Source: Seiridium cupressi
Lineage: Eukaryota; Ascomycota; Sordariomycetes; Amphisphaeriales; Sporocadaceae
NCBI GenBank assembly: GCA_036674765.1
Contig: JARVKI010000002.1
Span: 62,001-126,000 of the forward strand
DNA: 64,000 nucleotides
Reading direction: 5' to 3'
The translations under genes and the position numbers were made by a program. The notes beneath the pieces were generated by a model. The model did no database searches. It saw only the letters and a list, made by a program, of their open reading frames with translations, and had not been told where the DNA came from. Shown here one piece after another: positions 11,989 to 23,285 of this stretch (the first letter of the stretch is position 1; the number at the start of each line of letters is the position of its first letter).

Positions 11989-12443
11989 CGATGTTTAAAC
12001 AGCTAAACTTCGAAGATGTGTTCTTAATATTATATTTAAATAATACGTACTTCATAAAAAGAAATCCCTCGACTCTCACAAATTAGCCTTGTGGTCCTCT
12101 TACTTCCTTCTCTACCATGCGACAACACAATAATGATCATGAAGTTATTAAGCTTCTTTCCAACAAGGCCTGCGCAGACCTAGTTGTCTCGTTGATCGTA
12201 ATCTTCGGGTATTACTTCATGCGTCCAGAGCGTATCAGAGCGGTTCAAGGCACTCTGATTGCTGGCGACAAAAGGGAGCCCGTCGGCATTCGGGGTGTGG
12301 ATTGAGGTATGGGTGCTGTAAACGGGCGAGCTTCGCAATACGTCTTGTCGCTTTTCCACGGGCAGATGGTTCAGTTGGTTCCCTGTCGATGAACTGGTAG
12401 CCATTGCTCCTGATGGGAAGCCTGGATAATGATCCTGGTACTG
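11989..12443. other. Intergenic between convergent genes
   Basis: 3' flanks of the permease (plus) and of the Pro/Gln-rich protein (minus). An AT-rich tail with AATAAT and TAAATAATA-type signals near 12030 probably belongs to the permease 3'UTR. The short plus frame at 12117-12305 has no domain. Confidence 0.5.
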
Positions 12444-13049
12444 TTACTGCGGCGCACGTTGCTCCCATCTTTGCGCTCCTAGTTGCGCCTGCATAGGCAT
12501 CGGTGGAGGATGTCGACCTGGGAAGGATATATCCTCCCGAACGGGATGACCATAGGCCTCTGCGTTGTAGCTGTTATGATACTGGGTATCTGGCGGTCTC
12601 ATGGCTTGAGGGCTGTGTAACGGGTGGGGCTGCTCAGATTGCCCGTACTGGGGTTGAGGATTACTGGAGTATACGGTCGGACCCCTGCGAGTGGTCAGAG
12701 GATTCGGCCGCGTGCCCTGCTGTTCGTCCCTTGGTTGTGCTCGCAAGAAGTTCTCCTTGGCCCGCTCATGATCGTCAACACCATATATGTTTCTCATGCA
12801 ATCCATAAATCCGAGGTAAGATTCCGTGACCTTTTGGAAATGCTTCACTTCGAGATTGACAACCTTCTTGGTGTCCACATTTTCCTCGTAGTCTCCACCC
12901 TGGGCTTCGAACTCTGCAAGGGAAAGAGCCGCAAGGCATGCGTTGCGGATCTGTCGGTGCACAGCATGCTCCAACCTAATGCCCTCAATGCCTTCTGTTT
13001 GCCCCACTGGCCTGGCTGTTGCCCAGCATGTTTCCTGGCTGAATGTCCA
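12444..13049 (-). CDS. Unrecognised protein with helical N-half and Pro/Gln-rich tail (5' end unresolved)
   Basis: I do not recognise this family. The supported frame starts near 13049 with WTFSQETCWATARPVGQTEG, continues as a Cys-poor helical block (GIRLEHAVHRQIRNACLAALSLAE; VKHFQKVTESYLGFMDCMRNIYG), then becomes Pro/Gln/His-rich and ends in RWEQRAPQ. The helical block has the even composition of a folded domain. The frame has no upstream ATG before the domain, so a first exon is missing. One candidate is 13184-13210 (nine codons ending at a GTATAG donor) joined to the acceptor before 13049, phase 0 on both sides; this is weak. The more obvious ATG at 13108 is in another frame and gives no domain. 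Confidence 0.55.
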   Translation of the reverse strand, partial: WTFSQETCWATARPVGQTEGIEGIRLEHAVHRQIRNACLAALSLAEFEAQGGDYEENVDTKKVVNLEVKHFQKVTESYLGFMDCMRNIYGVDDHERAKENFLRAQPRDEQQGTRPNPLTTRRGPTVYSSNPQPQYGQSEQPHPLHSPQAMRPPDTQYHNSYNAEAYGHPVREDISFPGRHPPPMPMQAQLGAQRWEQRAPQ

Positions 13050-13210
13050 CTTGAAATGTGAGTTTGGCGAGGTTGGGAGGGTGGGGTTGAGTTTCGAATG
13101 AGTTTCATGCCTATCGTTGGACGTTAGATCTCTATATCACCATAGCAGCCTCTTCGAGACTTCCCCTCCAGCCACACCTATACGCCACGCTGTGGCCTAT
13201 CAATGGTCAT

Positions 13211-15043
13211 ATTTAAAGCACCAGCACCAATAAATGAATAGAATTCTCGCATCTTGGGCCATTAATTCTATCAAGCAGGCTCTTGGAGAACTGGTTCGCA
13301 AGTGCTCTCTTCTTTCATATACACCAACGGTCGGAATGGAGGACAGGGAAAAGGAATATGAATCAGTCTTAGGGTATGTTGATTGAGATTCGAGTGCCAG
13401 AATGGCGATAACTGAGTGCATGGGATTACGAGCTCGTGGTCCAGCAGATGGACGGATGAAAATGGTGGATGTGGTGGTGGTGGTTGGGGGGCACCTCGGA
13501 TAGGGGCCTAGACAACAACTAGTCAGGTTTGATCGTCCCGCGCGGGGGGGGGGGAGTTGTCCCTTGGTGATACGGCAATTAATTGAAATTAAACAACGAA
13601 CGGCCGCCTCCCCTGGCCTGGCTATAGACTATCACGTGGCCAGATAGCAGGCGTCCAAAAGCGGGAGTTATAGGAGAACAGACTATTACGGTAAACCTGG
13701 GAGCCAGCGACTATGTTCCCAAGCTTAATTAACTTGATTTCAGAGGCTCTTCCTTCTCCTTCAAGCTGAACAAGCTAACTGGAATGAACTTGTCTTCAAA
13801 TTGGTTTTAACTCTTTAGGTAAGGTAGGTAGGAATGGCGATATTGTAGGATGAGGAGTTAGACTTGGGAGGTCTGTTCACAGTGGACTTACGGGGCACAT
13901 ACAGTCTGAACAACGATTTCCAGTGGTCGAGTTCTTCTTTGGTTGGCCTGGGGAAAATGCGCGACAGCCAATGATAGTCTCAGCAGCTCTAGTACCAAGC
14001 CCGTAAGCGCGATGTAACATTTCAGCGGCGCGTGCCGCACATCGCTTTCAGCTATGCTCATTCCGGCCTTTACTTACTGGATCGGATTTCAATCTGCCGG
14101 CATGATGCGGCGGGCATGATGACCTCCAAGACGACATGTGGCTGGCTTGAGGCGCCCAAGGTGGTTAGTCTCAGGGAGGGAGGGTACTTGGTGTATGCCT
14201 AGCCAAAGCCTATCTGTCAGGGAAGCTGGGATTGATCTCAGCTGAACGCGCGCTTTTGACACACCCTGACCTACTGGCGAAAGTGTTCTTCTTGGAACCT
14301 CGCAATCAATGGTCTGGAACAGATAGGCGGCAAAAATGGTTCTAAATTACGGGGACTAGAGGGGGCGTTGCCACTAATCAGCCGCTGCCGATGTGGAGAA
14401 AGCTATGTAGGCTATTGACACAGGGCCCATCCCGACAATCAATTGAAAAAAACTTATAGTGCATGGTCAAACCAGCTCAGTTTTGAGCCGACTGGTATTC
14501 ATGAAACAGTAAGGTCAACGGATGTCTTTGATCGCTGGCTGGATCTCTTTGCCTTAATCCTCTACGGTCTCCGAGAGTAATCATCGGGAATAAGTTTCGC
14601 GGTGTTCAAGACAGACGTGCCTTTTAGCAGACTGTGGCTCCGTCGATTGTGTATCTGGCATCGTGGGCTGAGAAATGGGCTTTATATTCTAGGCCGGCCT
14701 TGCCATGCTAGGTTCATTATTTAGTCTCAGCTTGCACGTGGCCCCCTCTAGAGCTAGGATACCTCTGCTAAGAATAGATGGGATCTACACCCCATCACGG
14801 AAAGAACTATGGGTGAACCTGCTTATGGCAGTCATGGCTTCTTCAAAGTGCGTACGAGCCTGCCGGATGCTTTCACATGCTTGTGCTGTCTCAGACTAGT
14901 GAAATTCACATGTCTTCGTATTTGTACCCACTCCTGCTGCCTGGCACTCGCTATGTCCTGGGCATCGTTTCGGTATCGCAGAAGCTATTAATCCCGCTTC
15001 TGCAGCCACGAAGCTCGAATACCAAAGCAATCGTCAAGTAACA
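13211..15043. other. 1.8-kb gene-free spacer, GC-rich in part
   Basis: No coding region was recognised. It contains a G-rich block (GGTGGT repeats at about 13464-13482), an 11-G homopolymer at 13544-13554, and CACGTGG/CACGTGGC-type E-box-like sites at about 13634 and 14735. The length suggests a large promoter for the Ppo gene at 15044. Confidence 0.5.
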
Positions 15044-18000
15044 ATGGCGAAGCTGTTCTCGGGAAAGCAGGAGCCTCCACGGCCACCTTCCCCATCACTG
15101 CTTGAGGAATGGACGTCAAAGCTGGGCACCAAATTCGAAGACATTTTGAACCTCATTAGAGCTATCAAAGAGCCACTCCCCGACCGTACCGATGGCGGAA
15201 AGCCTTTGGACCCGAAGAAGGAGGGCTACTGGCAGCGGAAACTTGAGAGCGACCTCGGTGATCTAGGCCATCTCAATATTACAGATGTCAAAACGTTGCT
15301 TGAGATGAGCCTGAAGGTGAAGAATGGAGACATGATCGATGACAAACAGTATTTGATGGAAGGCTTGATCAAGGTATAACTCAACAGAAGGTTCACTGTT
15401 CGCGCTCTGCTGACCATATTAGTAGGCTGCATCTCAACTTCCGCAAGGCTCCATGACAGGAGACGAAATCACGAACAACTTTCTCACAACTCTGTGGAAT
15501 GATCTTCAGCACCCTCCACAATCGTGAGTGTATCCATAGAGACTTGAAATGAATGTCATTAACTGCCTTCAGAATGCTCGGTGAGAAGTATACCTACCGG
15601 ACAGCGGATGGTTCGTATAATGTGCGTGCCTTGATGAAAACGAACTGAAAAACTGCTGACCTAGTCTCGAGAGCCTTGCGCACCCGCGGCTTGGGGCGGC
15701 CAATAGTAAGCAACTTCCAGAGTTATTTCTTGCCCCGTATAGCGTGTTCTGGGAGTTTACCGGCTCCTCAAATATGGGTTTCAACTCCCGCACACTCATC
15801 AACCAGGTTAGAAGAAGCAAAGACTGACTCCAGATGTTGTAGTGCCGTACGCGCGGACGGTGAAGTCAACCACGATGCAACCTGGGACACTCCCCGACCC
15901 AGGACTCATCTTTGACAGTATTTTCGCCAGGAAAGATGAGAACAGAGAACCGCACCCCAATCGGATATCTTCGATGCTCTTTTACGTCGCATCTATAATT
16001 ATCCATGACGTTTTCCACACGGACCATGACAACTATGAGATCTCGCAGAACTCCTCATACTTGGATCTAGCCCCGCTGTATGGCTCGAATGAAACGCAGC
16101 AGAAAACCGTAAGAACATTTACGGACGGAATGCTCCATCCAGACTGCTTTGCCGACAAGAGGATTCTTGGGTTTCCTCCCGGTGTTTCAGTTCTTCTGAT
16201 TATGTTCAACCGGTTTCACAACTACGTTGCACATAACCTCGCAAAAGTTAATGAGAACGGCAGATTCACTCCTCCGGTCAAGGATAACCCAAAGTACAAG
16301 AGACATGAACATCCCGACTATCAAAAACCCGAGAACAAGGACAAGATCCGCACGTATGAGCTAGACTTGAGGAAATATGACGAGGACCTGTTTCAGACTT
16401 CCCGTTTAATCACTTGCGGTCTCTACGTCAACATCATCTTGGTCGACTATGTCCGCACCATTCTCAATCTCAATCGCACAGATAGCAAGTGGCAGCTAAA
16501 TCCGCGGAAGGAAATCAAGGGGGTCCCAATGGGCGTTGGGAATCAGGTTTCAGCCGAATTCAATCTTGTCTATCGATGGCACGCAGCTATATCTGAGAGG
16601 GACGAGAAGTGGACAGAGGGCCACTGGAAGAAGCTCTTCCCCAAGGTCAAAGATACCAGTGAGGTGACAGAGGGGCAGCTATTTCGCCGACTGAAAGACT
16701 ACATTACAGAGATAGGCGATGATCCACTCGAGTGGCCCGTTGCGGATGGCTTGGCCTGCAACCCTGAAACAAGCAAGCTTCCCGATGATGACTTGGTCAA
16801 GATTATGACTGAGAGCATTGAGGACCCTGCAAACTCGTTTGGAGCAAATCGAGCCCCAGTGATTATGCGCGCAATCGAGGTTCTGGGAATGAAGCAAGCC
16901 CGGGCCTGGGGCGTGGGCACTTTGAATGAGCTCAGAAAACAGTTCCAACTGGAGCCCCACCGACAATTCACTGATATCAACCCAGATCCGGAGGTCGCAG
17001 ATCAGCTTCGACACCTCTACGGCCATCCAGATCTCGTAGAGATGTACCCTGGACTCATCGCCGAGTCTGCCAAGGAGCCCAAACTTCCCGGCTCAGGCCT
17101 TTGCCCTTCGTTCACCGTGTCGAGGGCAGTTCTGTCTGACGCCGTCGGCCTTGTTCGCGGTGATAGATTCTATACAATTGACTATCACCCAAAGAAACTT
17201 ACCAACTGGGGTTTTGCAGCATCCAACTTTGATCTGGATATTGACAATGGCTGTGTTTTCTACAAGTTGTTCGCACGGGCATTTCCGGACCATTTCGAAG
17301 TGAACTCGGTGTATGCCCACTATCCCTTGACAGTCCCGAAATACATGCAGATTGCGCTGGCAGACCTCGGGAAGGAGGCCATGTACAATTACGATAAGCC
17401 CAAGTTCAGGCCCCAACCGAAGGTCATCTTTTCGTATGGAGCAGCCGAAAGGGTGCTGGGGGATAATGCTACATTCAAAGTGACCTGGGGGAAAGCGATC
17501 GAGTTTCTCACGGGAGAGCCTGCGAAGAACTTCATGCTTGCTGGAGATGGCTTCGAGAACGAGAAGTCTCGCAAGATGATGTGGGATGCAATCTACGTTC
17601 CTGAGTGGGAGGCCGAGGTGCGGAAGTTCTACGAGAAGACCACAATTGATCTCTTGAAGGAGAAATCATATAAGCTGGCTGGCAAAAGTCAAGTCGACAT
17701 CGTCCGTGACATCTCAACCTTGGTACACGCCCGGTTCAGCGCCGAATTGTTCATGTTACCCCTCAAGACAAAGAACAGACCGGGAGTGTTCGACGAGTAC
17801 CAGCTGTACATGATCTATGTTGCCGTCTTCATTTGCATCTTCATGGACCTTGACCCTGGCGCGTCGTTTGGTCTTCGCCAAAAGGCGCATCAAGCGGCCC
17901 AGGTCCTTGGCCAGATCATGGAGGCCAATGTCAGGGAGATCAAGATGGGTGGCTATATTTCCCGCTTGACGCAGCGTATATGGCCCAAGGAAACGCCACT

Positions 18001-18821
18001 GCAAAAATTTGGCAAAAATCTAATACAGCGTCTCCTAGCGAATAAGGAAATGGATGTCAAGAACCTAGTGTGGGGTCATATGGTCCCGACCCAGGGGGGT
18101 ATGGTACCCAATCAAGCTCAAGTCTTCAGTCAGGTGCTTGAATACTTCTTAAGCAAGGAGGGCAGGCAATATCTTCCTGAGATTAATCGGCTTGCAAAAT
18201 CAGACGCACCAGGAGACTTCGATACCTTGATGCGCTATGTACTGGAAGCCGGGCGTCTGAATGGCGAAGTCGGTGTGTTCAGGTACGTTTCCAAGGACAC
18301 CACTGTTCAGGATAAAGACAGAACCCTCAATTTGAAGTCTGGCGACAAGATTCTGGTGAACCTACGAGCAGCATCTTACGACCCCGAGAAGTTCCCAGAT
18401 CCGACCGAAGTGGACCTGACGCGCCCACTTGAGTCTTACATCCACCTAGGGTATGGGCCGCATACCTGCCTTGGCCTACCTTTGACCCGCGTCTCGTTGA
18501 CGTCTATGATGAAGATCATTGGCCAGCTTGATGGCCTACAGCCGGTACCAGGACCGCAGGGATGTCTGCAAAAGAGGACTCAACCATTCCCTGATGGCAT
18601 CACTCCACCAGGTCCGACAGGACATGATAGCGTGTGGCGCGACGGAGATGTGCACTATCACGTGTATTTAACTGAGATGTTTGATTCTTACTTTCCAATT
18701 CCAACTTGTAAGTACCTCATCTTTTCTGGGAACGTCCAACTCCGTCACTAACGTCCGAAATACAGCGCTCAAGGTGATGTGGAATGGTGACGTCAAGGAC
18801 TTGAAGCAGACCAAGGGGTAA
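15044..18821 (+). CDS. ppo: Ppo-type fatty-acid dioxygenase/P450 fusion (linoleate diol synthase family)
   Basis: Bifunctional oxylipin enzyme: an N-terminal animal-type heme peroxidase (fatty-acid dioxygenase) makes a hydroperoxide and a C-terminal cytochrome P450 isomerises it. Six exons join in frame: 15044-15373, 15426-15523, 15573-15621, 15672-15705, 15843-18707, 18766-18821 (1143 aa, normal for the family). The dioxygenase part has distal His225 in IIIHDVF and the catalytic-Tyr/proximal-His motif Y414-R-W-H417. The P450 part has ExxR E972-R975 and heme Cys1046 in GYGPHTCLG. Because that Cys is present, the P450 half should be competent, unlike PpoC-type members that lost it. The tiny exon 4 (34 nt) restores LAHPRLGAANMPYARTV. 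An epoxide hydrolase 2 kb downstream may act on its products. Product regiochemistry cannot be read here. Confidence 0.94.
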
Positions 18822-19010
18822 ATAGGGTCGGAAACACTAATAACACCCGTTGGAATCAGAAGTTATGTATTCATAGCTTGTAATGAGCGAATGTATATAT
18901 CCTATTTTAGCCTTCTTCCGCATCCTCCACCCTGAGGCTTCTTGCAAGTGAATGACTGTGTTGAACGTTTAAATCCTTAAACTGGTCATCTAGTCATTCA
19001 AGAGTCCTTC

Positions 19011-19468
19011 TCAGTAGCATTGGCAAGACTCTGTTGAAGGGTCCTGACATCGGGCTTGGCTAGAGGTGCAGCCGCCGCAGAAGTAGCAGCCATCAGGGGC
19101 GTAGCAGTTGCCTTCTCCGATGGTGCAGAGACCTGTGATGGGGCTTTGTCAATTTCCTTTTCCACTTCTGCTATAGAAGATCCTGGGAAATCTGAATGTG
19201 CGAGGGGTCAGGCTTACCATGGTTGCCTACGCAGTGGGTGCAGCGCTTCTCAGAGCGGTTCTCGTTCGGCTGTGGAAACTGTTTCAGCATTCATATCTCA
19301 TGACTGCCAGGGGAAATGACTTACAGCTTCGCCGAAGAATGCGACGTCATTCTCCCAGAAAGCGTGGATCGCTGGCTGAGCGACATCACGGTCTTCAACG
19401 GGAATGCTGGTGCCCGAGATGGCAGTGAAGAGGGTGGCTGCGGCGGCGAAGAAGGTGATGGACTTCAT
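19011..19468 (-). CDS. Small secreted cysteine-rich protein
   Basis: Predicted secreted protein of 105-108 aa. Exons: 19325-19468, 19218-19278 (or -19269, an in-frame alternative acceptor), 19011-19132. Residues 1-19 form a signal peptide (MKSITFFAAAATLFTAIS), followed by a short acidic pro-like stretch. The mature C-terminal half has ten Cys: RCTHC, LCTIG, NCY, GCYFCGGC, RCQD, SCQCY*. The second intron (19133-19217, GTAAGC..CACAG, 85 nt) is decisive: a nearer acceptor gives an unlikely 26-nt intron and an Ala/Pro frame without Cys. The spacing does not match a family I can name; hydrophobin, cerato-platanin and CFEM patterns do not fit. It is transcribed convergently with Ppo, the stop codons being about 190 bp apart. 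Small, even-Cys, secreted proteins of this kind are often effectors or antimicrobials, but that is inference. Confidence 0.72.
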
Positions 19469-20787
19469 ATTGAAATGATTTGAAGTATAAAGATAATTTC
19501 TGTGTAAGTAGATGTGATTCCTCAGCAGTGCTTGATGTCTGATGATGGAAAACTCATGTTTGACTCGAGACTGCTCGCCCCTTATATAGGCGAAAGCTGC
19601 CAGAATCTCCGACTCCAACATATGGACTGATCCGAATCTCCTCTGATGGCAATGCTATGATCGCCGCATAGCCATACGACCCTTTTGCGTCACCAGTCAG
19701 CTTCTGAGGCATCAGTGCTGCGATAGTCCATCCTTCTCATGAGCATGATCGAATCAGGGTTTTCATTGACACATATTTTCAGACCGTTTGGAGAGATGTT
19801 ATGGATCCATCACACTAGTACATACGATTCCTTGAAGCAAACATCCACAGTGAGCTTGCGTTCAACCAAGCAACGTTCACCCAATGCCGGTCTCTTGACG
19901 ATGATACGCTGGGCTTATGGGTGCACAATATCGCTGAAAGGGGGAATGAGGGACGGTACTCTCTACCACGCTCTGTCATCCGTAACACCAGGAAACCATC
20001 TATCATAGGCTGCTCGTCAAAAACCTTAATTGAGGTGGACTTGCAGACTTCCTTCACGGCAGTATTTAACTTGCCGATTTGGGGATTTTGGACCCATGAT
20101 GCAGGTCGAGGGCTGGCTCCGTTTCACTAATAAGCGCTTGCGTCCGTGTCTAACGTCGACCATAGAGACTATCTGATAAAAATGGAACAAGGGACCGACA
20201 TTCGTTCTCCGAAGAACTCTTTCAGGTATCGATGGAGACACAGAGCGACCGAGGACCGCTTCCCGAGTTTCTTCCTCCAAGTCTACCTATCATATCGCGC
20301 AAGACAGCTACTCGTCCCAATCTCTGCCAGTAAAGGTCAAGCTGCAATAACAGCGCATAAAGAAGATCCTCCAGCAATGCCCTAATTTCAGCTTACTTCC
20401 GAGTTTTGATGTCTGTGTTCGGGAGCGTACGTAGAGATAGACTGAGTGCTGTCGGTCCTAGCGAAGTGAGGCTTCAAATGGGACTTGAGCCGGAGTCAGC
20501 TTACTGGAGCTTACTCGTATAGTTGGACCCCACAGAAAGGATTGCCGAGCCGGCTTCGTCAACTTCATCCCTACATTAGACTGTGTGTCGTGAGAGGCCA
20601 GGTGGGGCTCTTGATTGGTCCACGAAAGCAGTGCTAGTTCCAAATCCTTATTCCTTTACTCTGCGGGGAACCTCTGCCAGCATAGTACAGAGGACCGATA
20701 CGTGGAGCGTTAGTCAACCATCGCAGACTTGGCATCATAGGCTGAGTTGCAGAAGTAAGAAAATTTCATCTCACTAGGAGGCTCATC
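19469..20787. other. 1.3-kb gene-free spacer
   Basis: Between the heads of the cysteine-rich gene (minus) and epoxide hydrolase (plus). Short frames on both strands (19739-20008, 19815-20057, 20146-20385) overlap one another and lack domain features. A TATATAGG box at about 19583 is positioned for the cysteine-rich gene. Confidence 0.5.
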
Positions 20788-21945
20788 ATGTCAAGTCAGG
20801 CACTGCCCCCTTGGCCTCTCCCAAGCGGCATCTCTGAGACCTATGTCGACTGCACCGCATCAAATGGGCTCAATTTTCATGCTCTGAAAGCCGGAAAGCC
20901 CGGGAACCCCTTGGTGCTCTTCTGCCATGGCTATCCAGAGCTTGCATTCTCGTGGCGAAAGGTCCTTGCTGAGATCGCAAAGGCTGGCTACTACTGCGTC
21001 GCAATGGACCAGCGCGGATACGGGAGAACGACCGGCTGGCCCAAGCGGGCATTTGAGGAAGTCGACTTGAACGACTACGTCTTTACCAACCTTGTGCGAG
21101 ACCTGGTCTGCCTAGTCTATGGCCTTGGCTATACAGAGGTTTACAGCATTGTTGGGCATGACTTTGGCGCGGTCAGTTCTGCAATGGCTGCGCTGATGCG
21201 CCCTGACATGTTCAAGTCGACCATCCAGCTCAGCCATCCTCACCACGCACCGGCAACACCTGCTCTGGGAGACGAAGAACCAAAACCGAAAGTTGACATA
21301 CAAGCCGAGCTCACGAAGTTAACTCCGCCGAGAAAGCACTATAAATGGTACAATTCCACGTCTGAAGCCGCGCCCGATTGGGAGAACCCTCCTCAGGGGC
21401 TCGAGACATATCTCAGAGGCTACTTTCATCTGAAGTCTGCAGATTGGGATAAGAACGATCCTCACCCTCTTCAGAAATGGGCTGCCAAAGACCTGGAGGT
21501 GATGCCCGAGTACTATGTCATGCAAAAACAACACTCCCTGCCTCAAACTGTCGCCGAGAACATGAAAGGCGAAGACTACTCAAAGACTGAGAAATGGCTC
21601 TCCAAGGGAGACTTGCAAGTGTACTGCGACGAGTGGAAGAGGACGGGTTTCCAAGGGGCGTTAAACTGGTATCGGGCGCAGACAGCATCGACAGCGCAAT
21701 CTGCTAGAGATATGCTGCTCTATGCTGGCCGTCGCATCGAGGTTCTGTGCACCTTCATCAGCGGTAAGCAGGACTGGGGCAACTATCAGCAGCCCGGCGC
21801 ATTCGAGGGCTACGAGGACCCAAAGACTGTCAAGGAGGGCTGCTTTCGGAGCGCCAGGCTGATCGATGGTGCGGGGCATTGGGTACAGCAGGAACAGCCA
21901 AAACATGTCGTCCGCGAAATCCTGCACTTCTTCGAGACATTGTAA
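20788..21945 (+). CDS. Epoxide hydrolase, alpha/beta-hydrolase fold
   Basis: Intronless 385-aa soluble-epoxide-hydrolase-like enzyme that would open epoxides to vicinal diols. Visible features in order: HGYPE oxyanion motif (47-51), DQRGYGRT (74-81), nucleophile Asp125 in GHDFGAV, a cap region rich in Tyr (MPEYYVMQK) that should supply the epoxide-polarising tyrosines, SGKQDWG with the acid, and catalytic His364 in GAGHWVQQ. No signal peptide is seen. It lies about 2 kb beyond the Ppo dioxygenase-P450 gene; fungal linoleate epoxides and epoxy-alcohols are plausible substrates, which would make the pair functionally coherent. Haloalkane dehalogenase is the main alternative, but the HGYPE/cap-Tyr pattern favours epoxide hydrolase. 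Confidence 0.88.
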   Translation: MSSQALPPWPLPSGISETYVDCTASNGLNFHALKAGKPGNPLVLFCHGYPELAFSWRKVLAEIAKAGYYCVAMDQRGYGRTTGWPKRAFEEVDLNDYVFTNLVRDLVCLVYGLGYTEVYSIVGHDFGAVSSAMAALMRPDMFKSTIQLSHPHHAPATPALGDEEPKPKVDIQAELTKLTPPRKHYKWYNSTSEAAPDWENPPQGLETYLRGYFHLKSADWDKNDPHPLQKWAAKDLEVMPEYYVMQKQHSLPQTVAENMKGEDYSKTEKWLSKGDLQVYCDEWKRTGFQGALNWYRAQTASTAQSARDMLLYAGRRIEVLCTFISGKQDWGNYQQPGAFEGYEDPKTVKEGCFRSARLIDGAGHWVQQEQPKHVVREILHFFETL

Positions 21946-23285
21946 TGGTTACGGACCAGCTCTCAACGTGAGATTCGGTTATTGAGGCTCTAGGTTTTCA
22001 CATTGCAACATCGGCCGCGGCACTACCCATCAAGCGGCACTCCCAACGACCGTTAGCTCTAGCAGTCCCTAATGGACTAACCCATAGAATTTGCAGAGGA
22101 CTAGGACCGTGTTGAGACTTAGAACGTGAATTCCAAATAGTCATGCGTGTATCCCAGAATACGCGGGGCGCAAAAGTGCTTTGCACCTCTGGGGTGATAC
22201 GAAATTGCTCGTCTGCCCTTCAATTGGTCTGTAGCCGCGAGGATATGGAGGCAAGATGCGTTGCCTATAAGCACTTCAGCGGCAAAGCACACCGAAAAGG
22301 TTTTCATGGTTGTCTTCCAGCCTCACCAATACGGTTTCTACCCGATATCCAACAGCCAGCAGGGATGATCATCAATTGGGGCCGAAACCCTTGACAGAAC
22401 TGCCGATGCAGCCATCAACGGGACCTTGCTCAAATCCGCGGCGACTTGTAGGATTAGCGCAAATCACCTTTCGAAGTACCAGGTTCCAGGCGGGGCCAGT
22501 TTGGGGGCTTTATACAAATCGTTTTGCAGCGCACGTACCAGAGGCAACGAAAGTTTCGATGGTCCCAGAGCTCGTGGGCTGTGAGAACAATTTCTCTTCA
22601 CTTTAATATGACGGTGACGGTCTAGCTGTCTAGCTGTCTATTGAACGTCGACCAAGTTTCTACAGCTGTTTCAAAGGCGAGTTTATCCCACCAGCCGACG
22701 GGGCACTTACACCACGAAAGTACAATGTAGGAAGATAAGACTCCAAGTGAGCTATCGAACCAAAATGGAGGAACACGCGCGGGATCAACCATTCGGGGCT
22801 ATTCAGCCTTGATCGGGCGAGGCATTCTGCATATGCTTTTCTGATAAGTCGGGTTCCAGCAAGAAGCACTAGAGAAAAATAGAATCGTCAGGGGCCGCTG
22901 CCGACGCTATTCCAGGAAGGACCAATACGGGCTATCATGACGGGCGCAGCCACACACAGAGACTACATGTAGTATCACAGCATTCCATGCCATACATAGC
23001 CTCACTTCGCTATCTGCCACCAAGGAAGGCGAGCGAATGAAAAACATCAAATTGCACAGTTTGTGCACACTGGTTCTTTTTTTGTAGCGTGCCAGTCAAA
23101 GAGAAATACCAATCAATCAATGAGCTTGATTGCCTTGAAGACTCAATGAACAAGGCTGACATGGTTTGCATGCTTAAAATGTATATAATGAGTGAAATGT
23201 CAGTGAGAGGCGTTGTGATGTCGGTCATCTATCCTTCAAACCGCGTGTTTTTGTGTGTCCAACACATCTATCACCGACATAGGCA
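21946..23285. other. 1.3-kb gene-free spacer
   Basis: No gene recognised. Short frames at 22143-22606 (plus) and 22660-22869 (minus) have no domain. A short tandem (tctagctg, about three copies) is at 22620-22640. Confidence 0.5.

Noticed and set aside
12845..13108. ATG at 13108 as start of the Pro/Gln-rich protein
   Set aside because: Out of frame with the domain-bearing sequence and without a donor linking the two.
13544..13554. 11-G homopolymer as a functional element
   Set aside because: Isolated run in a spacer; noted but no supporting context.
18998..19217. Alternative 3' end of the cysteine-rich gene in an Ala/Pro frame
   Set aside because: It needs a 26- or 35-nt intron and loses all downstream Cys; the 85-nt intron gives a coherent Cys pattern.
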